Source: an uncultured euryarchaeote
GTDB taxonomy: Archaea > Thermoplasmatota > Poseidoniia > Poseidoniales > Thalassarchaeaceae
Assembly (NCBI GenBank): GCA_937897085.1
Contig: CALCOR010000168.1
Location: forward strand, 1-11,944
Length of the DNA: 11,944 nucleotides
Reading direction: 5' to 3'
Shown here piece by piece: positions 8,601 to 11,944 of this stretch. Position 1 is the stretch's first letter, and every line of letters starts with the position of its first letter. The notes beneath the pieces are model-generated. The model did not search any database. It was not told the origin of the DNA and saw only the letters and a program-made list of their open reading frames with translations. The translations under genes were made by a program, and so were the position numbers.

Positions 8601-9876
8601 GAGCCATTCCGAGCACCTGGCCGTTGTTGACCACCCCCTGCGCCGCCACCGCCGACGCACACAGCGTGCCGTGGTTCCCTCCCGGGTCATTCCTGTCGTT
8701 GATCATGAACAGCGTGAGGTTGCCCGCGCCTGCGATGCGGTCAGTGAACCCGGCTCTAGCAGAGTAGGTGGGAGCGTAGGGCACCGAGTTGTTGCCGTCG
8801 GATATCCAGTAGATCAGCCCCGCCGAGCGGTCCCACAGGCTGTCATTGTCCAAGTCCAGCCCAGCCGTCTCGTCACCCTTGCGCATCGGCTTCTCGTCCG
8901 ACAGGTTGCCATCGCGGTCTATGTCGACGTAGACCGTCTCGTAGACGCCGGCCGTCTGGTCGTCCACCACCACCACAGCCACATCGCCACCCATCGTGGA
9001 GACGAGGCGTGAGTCAGGGTGCTGCCCTAAGTGCCAGACTCCAGATAGAGAGGGGGGGATTCCGGAGATGTTGATGGTCGAGTTATCGAGCACCGAGTCG
9101 TTGTTCGCATCCCCATCTAAGGTCGAGGTGTCAGCATACCACGAACCGCCGTTTTCGGGATAGGCTGCAGCGTCACGCAGCCAGAGGTCTACCGAGCGGG
9201 GATCCCACATAATCGGCCAGCCGTCCCACGGAGAGGAAGGGTCGTCCACCCTTGCCTGGGTGCCGTTCAGGTCAGGATGTGCGAAGTCGATGCCCGAATC
9301 GACGATGGCGACCTTGACTCCCGAGCCGTTCACTCCACCGTCCCACGCTTGAGTCGCCCCGTGGATCTGGCCCGACTTCACGCTGCTAGGAGAACCTCCG
9401 GCACCCTCAGTGGCCCGCTCAGGCGGTCCTGGGTCCTCGAACACGACAGTCACACCGTGGACACCGAGTAATTTGGGAACGAGGTTGGCTGGCATGTCGA
9501 TGCGTCGATGTTCCAGCACGCCGCTGGTAGCATCCCGGTTGACCAACTGTTCACCTGATCTGGCTGGGGCCTGCACAGGAAGCAGGCCAGCCTGCTCCTG
9601 CCACGCATGCAGCGCTGCCAGATTGCGGGTCAGCACGTAGACCGATGCAGGCACATCCCCGCGGTCCCACCACACCTGAGCGGGAGGAGATATCGTCGGA
9701 GAAGTAATCGGAATGACATCAATATCGATCTCCTCTTGAGAAGTCACTGCAGCATCTCTCTCATCACCGTCTTCGAGCAGACTCAGCAGTGGTGACCATC
9801 CGACGGTCAGCATCAGCAACGCGATGAACAAAGAAGGTGACAGAACGCGTTGTGGCGTTGGGGGGACGGATGGCAC
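2659..9876 (-). CDS. Giant membrane-anchored S8 (subtilisin-family) serine peptidase with PPC, CBM6/35-like and Ig-like modules
   Basis: An extracellular endopeptidase of about 2,405 residues, numbered here from GTG at 9876. The N-terminus has a hydrophobic segment (about residues 11-33) serving as signal peptide or anchor, then a propeptide-like region (about 75-150). The subtilase domain spans about 170-655 with a full triad: Asp193 in VAIVDSGID, His402 in NHGTLCAS, oxyanion Asn506 in ALGNGG and Ser592 in GTSLATP. About 208 residues, with Asp-rich Ca-loop-like elements, lie between Asp193 and His402, far more than in ordinary subtilisins. Downstream come beta-rich segments, an Asp-rich Ca-binding loop (about 795-817), a pre-peptidase C-terminal (PPC)-like domain (about 1171-1264), a CBM6/35-like domain beginning VIEAESY (about 1433-1586), and a series of Ig-like domains to about 2280. 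One membrane helix (2291-2307) is followed by RRQQRR and a 98-residue acidic tail. Start choice: the reading frame extends upstream to 9987, but that part is antisense-free tRNA sequence read as protein. TTG at 9906 is a second candidate. No strong Shine-Dalgarno site supports either. Family call is firm; substrate unknown. Confidence 0.93.
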   Translation of the reverse strand: MPSVPPTPQRVLSPSLFIALLMLTVGWSPLLSLLEDGDERDAAVTSQEEIDIDVIPITSPTISPPAQVWWDRGDVPASVYVLTRNLAALHAWQEQAGLLPVQAPARSGEQLVNRDATSGVLEHRRIDMPANLVPKLLGVHGVTVVFEDPGPPERATEGAGGSPSSVKSGQIHGATQAWDGGVNGSGVKVAIVDSGIDFAHPDLNGTQARVDDPSSPWDGWPIMWDPRSVDLWLRDAAAYPENGGSWYADTSTLDGDANNDSVLDNSTINISGIPPSLSGVWHLGQHPDSRLVSTMGGDVAVVVVDDQTAGVYETVYVDIDRDGNLSDEKPMRKGDETAGLDLDNDSLWDRSAGLIYWISDGNNSVPYAPTYSARAGFTDRIAGAGNLTLFMINDRNDPGGNHGTLCASAVAAQGVVNNGQVLGMAPGAQLIAVADVYAGGSFLDSWRFVAEGYDGNVSTGDEAQIGSFSFGWSNIHNDGTDYMSLYVDWLTRVHSPETLYTVALGNGGHGYGTVVSPGGAHGVLSVGAFSSLVGEPHGGTWGDTAAWSNRGPNSVGRLDPDIVAVGWSATGDRTLNEVGNANSATATWAGTSLATPVAAGLTALVYDAWFQRWGVYPDSQTVRDVIMSTAQDRGYDPLVQGAGWFDAAQAVSSINGSNDTLLVSPAYWMPGFNHGQHREANLNILMPGDVAAANFTLNGTGGSNLTVVWEPSTLQPLQHWNSTWVVNASDGWDGYQGGRPDIFIPIHIDGDANLTLPNGTSLIRARAAMNGEGFDNDQNRQSENRVYVELFSWHDVDGDGIWWNDTDGDGYVDGDEMEGGNEYATLSAHTYQTGQSETRVGWPLERGEDGILLGVYRHEAQAGTKEPLPIEVDWTAFGPDVNETWLSPCSSSVQLTPNGSGWINCRVNVPSDALPGIRQEQIRISTYTANGTLIRDWPLPVVVNVASPGPLDLRPKPIDGNVSNQTLYSETWLQGAQRWGWRSESGDWKFLSFDWPQNMSGDGAIVIDVDWPNNSYTDVDVHWMSERGHPFQLDDPAAYGPVNLEPEVSSRNMDAGSGIYDWETSTGSSHEVLVAEATPGLKQMMLHSAMHGVNTNDNPLNISVGYVASIDGTLSRVVRDWNDAAGQEVVTFGSTMKLDIASVTGYGWTQPFLLPTETALQDTPGGWSSSSYRHQFTIDDAVMLRVEIDSSAPRTDLDLALYHDKNGDGNINWGSEQIDISGSWNSDEEITIENPDDGTWWAVVNGFDVPNGSANFWLKRTVVSGDLLTVTNLTELNSTVIQSRFPNGSSVLAGQMPVTAFDVVVDYGMPAEPGDWRGWVVLELASGGKIRLEYDYQLLDYPPELAFSTPLNGTRTNATLPVNLATSDIGDGFNLSSLSLEGDPSMLWDNLTISVEGVESYTSGSRDFTASWKHWNSGANLANGTHYSETSGKLVIEAESYTATALGDPSNHTWVENYSVPGYSGIGHMNATPDDDENITIGSRLDYSIDFNSPGQYYVWLRLSAPDLSGDSVGYGIDGQQLGLVEATQVDGQWAWAASGWANNQSQVATFMVQAAGRHVFSLWMLEDGVSVDRVIIIDDWLYTPLGKNETTSTLYEEALMRAVWVNLTLPADEGWRTFWANVSDNFGKLNQTTLMVEYDTVAPPIILYGWTLLTNVSNPDWLSVQTDVGTRIWIDGIEHYVDESGMADLSLSLNHSEWSNVEGDPADATTWGWVGLNTFGVDALDLAGNWNQLEFDIVYDEIGPTNDLPPQVDKQVKFVQTTGDSPNGSWAWPPFDGIDSDFSGALNARTGPMLLHLESIFDTRRMCVRLLDESGVSHYRDCEYQQTPPWGGDNSGHVREGGTTSARAQDPWAHVTFEFEVNQSQLPDGEYQVEVELLDFAENWGHENFTLELDRTSPEVGWLSPANNVTLLHHEFVAEWNISEPARVQVLIDGLAATEVTSQHTITSSASLVLESTGEHEICIHAVDLSFGPDPNTVLECILVQLPPEIYIPTLTADWDGGVVNTPTVFADMHLGPDQAWTWSRLVNTTWIPVSSGRPDAGDISLPVQLLEGDNHIRFDISALEHMFVFVLEVHLDTQPPHLTIDTPPRGVHTPSWSMEVTGECQPGLEVHVRIADESASAPCADVGTYTIRIDLPGVDGLWLLNVSSTDIAGNLGWRAQNMTIDRRAPEARLEWEINRCDPEPVPSVFRPEPLADCELILRVDFLDDDIVDWSLVIEREREIEHSVTGGSPGEQTIRFDISEIARPGHWAASLLVTDPAGNKQLIELEADAIAPENTMTAKVSEPGSLANMASIAGLLLLLVLWQRRQQRRPESHPIGTPLDPELFLDDYEELDYEGLDDIEAMKMTSSIGPIGPPPTDEADFDLLNEVDLSDVIDELDNEAPEDSAVIEDDELNSSESEID
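2662..2955 (-). other. Acidic C-terminal tail of the peptidase after the membrane helix
   Basis: The last 98 residues follow a Leu-rich helix and a basic RRQQRR stop-transfer patch, so they should face the cytoplasm. By hand count 32 of 98 residues are Asp or Glu. Clusters include LDDYEELDYEGLDDIEA and VIDELDNEAPEDS, with a proline-rich GPIGPPP hinge between them. No known domain is seen. Confidence 0.7.
5117..5580 (-). other. CBM6/35-like carbohydrate-binding domain within the peptidase
   Basis: Residues about 1433-1586 start with LVIEAESYT and end with VSVDRVIIIDDWLYTPLG. The EAESY opening, a YYVWLRLSAP strand, a VDGQ-type turn, and a closing V-DRVIIID strand are the usual landmarks of the CBM6/CBM35 beta-sandwich family. 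This suggests binding to a glycan or glycoprotein on the substrate. It is recognised from sequence pattern only, so binding specificity is unknown. Confidence 0.6.
6085..6366 (-). other. Pre-peptidase C-terminal (PPC)-like domain within the peptidase
   Basis: Residues about 1171-1264 contain YRHQFTIDDAVMLRVEID, then DLDLALYHDKNGDGNI, SGSWNSDEEITIENPDDG and TWWAVVNGF. A D-DL-LY strand followed by S-DE--T--NP--G-W---V is the characteristic PPC pattern found beside secreted peptidases. The DKNGDGNI segment also looks like a calcium loop. Confidence 0.6.
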
Positions 9877-9887
9877 GTCTCGCGGGC

Positions 9888-9912
9888 GAGTCCTTGACTC
9901 CTTCAAGGACTC
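9888..9912 (-). promoter_or_regulatory. Perfect 10-bp inverted repeat with AGGAG loop between tRNA-Gln and peptidase start
   Basis: On the minus strand GAGTCCTTGA is followed by AGGAG and then by TCAAGGACTC, the exact reverse complement of the first arm. The hairpin ends 11 bases before the GTG at 9876. The alternative TTG start (9906) lies inside the upstream arm. The loop AGGAG has the form of a Shine-Dalgarno core but lies about 21 bases from the GTG. There is no T-run, so a terminator for the tRNA is only one option; an operator or an RNA structure controlling translation are others. Confidence 0.6.
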
Positions 9913-9948
9913 GGCTGCGCGTGTGAGGGCACCGTTCCGGAGAATAGG

Positions 9949-10022
9949 TAGCCCGTTCAGGATTCGAACCTGAGTCCCCGGCACCAAAAGCCGAGATGAT
10001 GGACCAGCTACACCAACGGGCT
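9949..10022 (-). tRNA. tRNA-Gln (UUG anticodon)
   Basis: The minus strand folds into a full cloverleaf. The 7-bp acceptor stem pairs AGCCCGT with ACGGGCT. The D-arm is short, with GG in its loop. The anticodon stem TCGGC/GCCGG (one T-G pair) closes the loop TTTTGGT, giving anticodon UUG at positions 34-36. The T-stem TCAGG/CCTGA carries the loop TTCGAAT. The discriminator is A at 9949. CCA is not encoded (ACCT follows), and there is no intron. The tRNA sits between the HD hydrolase and the peptidase, all on the same strand. Confidence 0.96.
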
Positions 10023-10060
10023 CTGAGCCGGAGTCCCGGCGCGGGCCCCATATGGGCTTT
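10023..10060 (-). promoter_or_regulatory. Possible promoter of tRNA-Gln with a CCCATATGGG palindrome
   Basis: The 38-base gap between the HD gene stop and the tRNA contains AAAAGCCCATATGGGG on the minus strand. The A/T core (CATATG, 10049-10054) is centred about 30 bases before the tRNA 5' end, near the expected place for an archaeal TATA box. CCCATATGGG (10047-10056) is a perfect 10-bp palindrome. The base composition is a poor TATA match, so this is tentative. Confidence 0.35.
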
Positions 10061-10567
10061 TCACCCCAGCAGGTCGTTGAAGCCGCTGCCCTTGACGACC
10101 GCTCTGGCGCTGATTAGCCACTCCTCGAAATCCTCTTTTGACTCCTCTGAATAGGCGATTGCCTGTAGCCCCATGTCCAACTTGTCACACACTCGGGCAA
10201 ACCTGGCCTCGGCAGTCTCACCCGCCTCGAATTCATCCCACAGGTCGCGGATTCGGCTTCCGTGCGGAATGCTATGCAACATCGCATTGAGAGCCGCCCC
10301 CTCCATGGCCGCCTTCTCCTCCTCTGGAACACCATCTACAGGAGTGATGTCGCCGATTCTGACTTCGGCGAGATCGTGGATGACGGCCATCTCTAGCGCT
10401 CTACCCCGATCCACACCTTCAGGACAGAGGGCAGCCACGAGCCATGCGGCTCCCCAGGAGTGAGCAGCGACTGACTCGGCATCCTGAACTCCCACGCGCA
10501 GCCAACCACTGCGCGGAAGACGTTTCAATTGCAGCGCTTCGAGCAATGCTGCGCGCAGATCATCCAT
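10061..10567 (-). CDS. HD-domain phosphohydrolase, HDDC2/YfbR-type 5'-nucleotidase
   Basis: A 168-residue cytoplasmic protein of about the normal length for small HD-domain 5'-deoxynucleotidases, which remove phosphate from nucleoside monophosphates in a metal-dependent reaction. Visible landmarks are an N-terminal LKRLPRSGW segment, ESVAAHS (first metal-ligand His36), IHDLAEVRIGDITP (His64, Asp65, Glu68 and Asp73), and CDKLDMGLQA (metal-ligand Asp128). This motif order is that of the HDDC2/YfbR family. ATG at 10567 begins MDDLRAALL; no Shine-Dalgarno site is evident. The gene begins 27 bases after the stop of the upstream unknown gene and ends 38 bases before tRNA-Gln, so it could share a transcript with either. 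Exact nucleotide preference cannot be told from sequence. Confidence 0.88.
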   Translation of the reverse strand: MDDLRAALLEALQLKRLPRSGWLRVGVQDAESVAAHSWGAAWLVAALCPEGVDRGRALEMAVIHDLAEVRIGDITPVDGVPEEEKAAMEGAALNAMLHSIPHGSRIRDLWDEFEAGETAEARFARVCDKLDMGLQAIAYSEESKEDFEEWLISARAVVKGSGFNDLLG

Positions 10568-10594
10568 CGTTTGAGGGCGACCGTCGAATGGGCA

Positions 10595-11200
10595 TCAATC
10601 TTCCCGTGATGCCACGGCTCTCGCCCTGCGCAACTTGAACTCCTCAACAAGTTCACGGCGCATCTCTTCCTCGCACTCAGCAAGGCGTCTGGCAACGATG
10701 CTCTCGATGTGCTCGTCCAGTTGTTCGAGCGTATGGATGAGGTCGACCTCTCCGTTGCAGCAGGAGCAGGTCAGCTGCACTACTGGCAACTCTGCTGAAG
10801 GCTGCTGTTCGAACGAATAGAGCGAGGACATGCCTTCGGTCGACTTCTTCTGGCTCGCTTTACGCCGTCGCTTCCCGTTCTTACCCCGCTTGATCGCCCG
10901 TTTGCGGATGTTTGACATCCCGACCCTAGGTGGTGAAACCGGTTCATCGTCCGCGTCATCGTCATCATTCCGGGCGCGGCGCTTCTGAGGGGGCTTATTC
11001 TCGATGTCGAAATTTACGTTCGAAGATAGGAATGAGAGCTTGTCATCCCCATCACGGCTGATGTCATCCAGCATGTCAAACTCAGTCTCAGGCCGGCTGA
11101 CGCTGTTATGAAGATTGTCGCGAACATCACCATCACCGCGCGCGTTCTGGGAGTGCTTCGGCCGCGCGGAGCGCACGAATCTTGGATTCAGCGGGAACAT
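10595..11200 (-). CDS. Unrecognised charged protein with acidic and basic blocks, CxCC motif and C-terminal helix
   Basis: I do not recognise this family. With ATG at 11200 the product has 201 residues. The first third is polar and probably disordered. Then come NDDDDADDE (about 78-86) and a strongly basic block of RKRAIKRGKNGKRRRK type (about 98-114). After LPVVQLTCSCCNGEVD (Cys145, Cys147, Cys148) there is a charged, Leu/Glu/Arg-rich helical C-terminus (about 155-196) that could form a coiled coil. The CxCC could bind a metal only with extra ligands, since no matching second Cys pair is visible. A longer reading frame starts at ATG 11281, but it would overlap the divergent aminotransferase start at 11245, and its extra 27 residues look unstructured, so 11200 is preferred. 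Basic and acidic blocks suggest nucleic-acid or ribosome contact; that is a guess. Confidence 0.65.
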   Translation of the reverse strand: MFPLNPRFVRSARPKHSQNARGDGDVRDNLHNSVSRPETEFDMLDDISRDGDDKLSFLSSNVNFDIENKPPQKRRARNDDDDADDEPVSPPRVGMSNIRKRAIKRGKNGKRRRKASQKKSTEGMSSLYSFEQQPSAELPVVQLTCSCCNGEVDLIHTLEQLDEHIESIVARRLAECEEEMRRELVEEFKLRRARAVASRED

Positions 11201-11244
11201 CGCTACGCCGATTCGCTGATTTAGGCGGCTCTTGACGCACCCCC
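11201..11244. promoter_or_regulatory. Divergent 44-base intergenic region, possible shared promoter
   Basis: This gap separates the minus-strand unknown gene from the plus-strand aminotransferase. Its only A/T-rich stretch is gatttagg (about 11217-11224), which lies about 21-28 bases before the plus-strand ATG at 11245 and about 17-24 bases before the minus-strand ATG at 11200. Such spacing fits leaderless archaeal transcripts on the plus side. No Shine-Dalgarno site is visible on either side. Confidence 0.35.
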
Positions 11245-11944
11245 ATGCCCGCGCGGGGTGGCCACTTTCGCGATGTCCCATACATGGGCGTAATCTGGGT
11301 GGTCGCGGAGGCGGTCAAGCGAGGGTTCTGGAACGGCAACCCCGACTGGTGCAATCTCGGACAGGGCCAACCGGAGATCGGTGAGATGCCCGGAGCGCCG
11401 GAGCGTATCCGCAGTGTGACCATCGAACCAGAGGATCAGGCGTACGGTCCGATCAACGGCACCGACGAGATGCGCCAGGCAGTGTCGGACCACTACAACC
11501 GACTCTACCGAAAGGGGAAGAAGCAGTACACCAAGGAGAACGTCGGCATCGCCCAAGGTGGACGGCTGATGCTTTCGCGCGTGTTCGGCGCGCTGCAGGG
11601 TAGGCTGGGATATCAGGTTCCAGACTACACTGCTTACCAGGACATGATGGATTACGCTGAATCGCGCTTGGAACCGATATTGATCCCAACACAGGCAGAG
11701 AACAACTTCTCGATTCCGGCTTCCGAGTTCGACGCTGCCGTGCGTGAACAGAACCTCGACTCGTACATCGTCTCGAACCCGTGCAACCCCACCGGCCATG
11801 TCATCCAAGGAGACACTCTCGCCGCATACTGCGCAACCGCGCGCGGCACCGGCTGCGCGCTCGTGCTCGACGAGTTCTATTCCCACTTCATCTACGACGG
11901 TGACGACCCCGCCATCGGCCCTGTCTCTGCGGTTGAGTTCGTGG
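11245..11944 (+). CDS. PLP-dependent aminotransferase, class I/II (partial, N-terminal part only)
   Basis: From ATG at 11245 the plus strand is open for 233 codons to the right edge. A TGA in the same frame at 11233-11235 rules out an earlier start; ATG at 11284 (residue 14) is an alternative. Fold-type I landmarks are NLGQGQPEIGEMP (about 37-49), AYGPINGTDEMRQAVSDHY (substrate-side segment), NVGIAQGGRLMLSRVF (PLP phosphate-side helix), PDYTAY (aromatic stacking on the cofactor), SNPCNPTGHVI (NPxNPTG motif) and VLDEFYSHFIYD (Asp contacting the PLP ring nitrogen). The Schiff-base Lys and the small domain lie beyond the window. It should move an amino group between an amino acid and a 2-oxoacid; the donor cannot be told. 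The GGR element in place of the more usual GA--A resembles one branch of these aminotransferases. Confidence 0.88.
   Translation, partial: MPARGGHFRDVPYMGVIWVVAEAVKRGFWNGNPDWCNLGQGQPEIGEMPGAPERIRSVTIEPEDQAYGPINGTDEMRQAVSDHYNRLYRKGKKQYTKENVGIAQGGRLMLSRVFGALQGRLGYQVPDYTAYQDMMDYAESRLEPILIPTQAENNFSIPASEFDAAVREQNLDSYIVSNPCNPTGHVIQGDTLAAYCATARGTGCALVLDEFYSHFIYDGDDPAIGPVSAVEFV

Noticed and set aside
9949..10022. Possible intron in the tRNA
   Set aside because: The 73-base cloverleaf plus discriminator closes without extra bases in the anticodon loop.
11221..11886. Minus-strand open frame of 221 codons opposite the aminotransferase
   Set aside because: The plus-strand frame carries clear aminotransferase motifs (NPxNPTG, DEFYSHF), so the antisense frame is a shadow.

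Overview
The window looks like a piece of an archaeal genome, most probably a planktonic marine euryarchaeote of the Poseidoniales (Marine Group II) type. This is an inference. It rests on an archaeal-type tRNA-Gln, very short intergenic gaps with little sign of Shine-Dalgarno sites, and very large secreted proteins. Those proteins are rich in N-glycosylation sequons and in Asp-rich thrombospondin-3-like calcium-binding stretches of the form DEPTQW-DSDEDGYG, which I associate with that group. GC content is moderately high, and no mobile element, CRISPR array or rRNA is visible.

Layout. From right to left, four protein genes and one tRNA lie on the minus strand, and a fifth protein gene diverges on the plus strand at the right edge. 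(1) 11245 to the right edge, plus: the N-terminal part of a PLP-dependent class I/II aminotransferase. (2) 11200-10595, minus: an unrecognised protein of about 201 residues with an acidic block, a basic block, a CxCC motif and a C-terminal helix. (3) 10567-10061, minus: a small HD-domain phosphohydrolase of the HDDC2/YfbR 5'-nucleotidase type. (4) 10022-9949, minus: tRNA-Gln(UUG). (5) 9876-2659, minus: a giant (about 2,405 residue) secreted subtilisin-family (S8) serine peptidase with a complete catalytic triad, a long multidomain beta-rich stalk that includes PPC-like and CBM6/35-like modules, a single C-terminal membrane segment and an acidic tail. (6) 2599 to the left edge, minus: a secreted protein with a WD40/YVTN-like beta-propeller flanked at both ends by Ca-binding repeats. 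It stays open for at least 866 codons and runs out of the window.

How they fit together. The peptidase and the propeller protein are neighbours in the same direction, 59 bases apart, and share a secreted, sequon-rich, calcium-binding style. They plausibly form a cell-surface module for attaching to and degrading proteinaceous particles. The HD phosphohydrolase, tRNA and aminotransferase look like housekeeping genes. The most notable non-coding structure is a perfect 10-bp inverted repeat with an AGGAG loop, on the minus strand between the tRNA and the peptidase start. No stretch longer than 300 bases lacks a gene.
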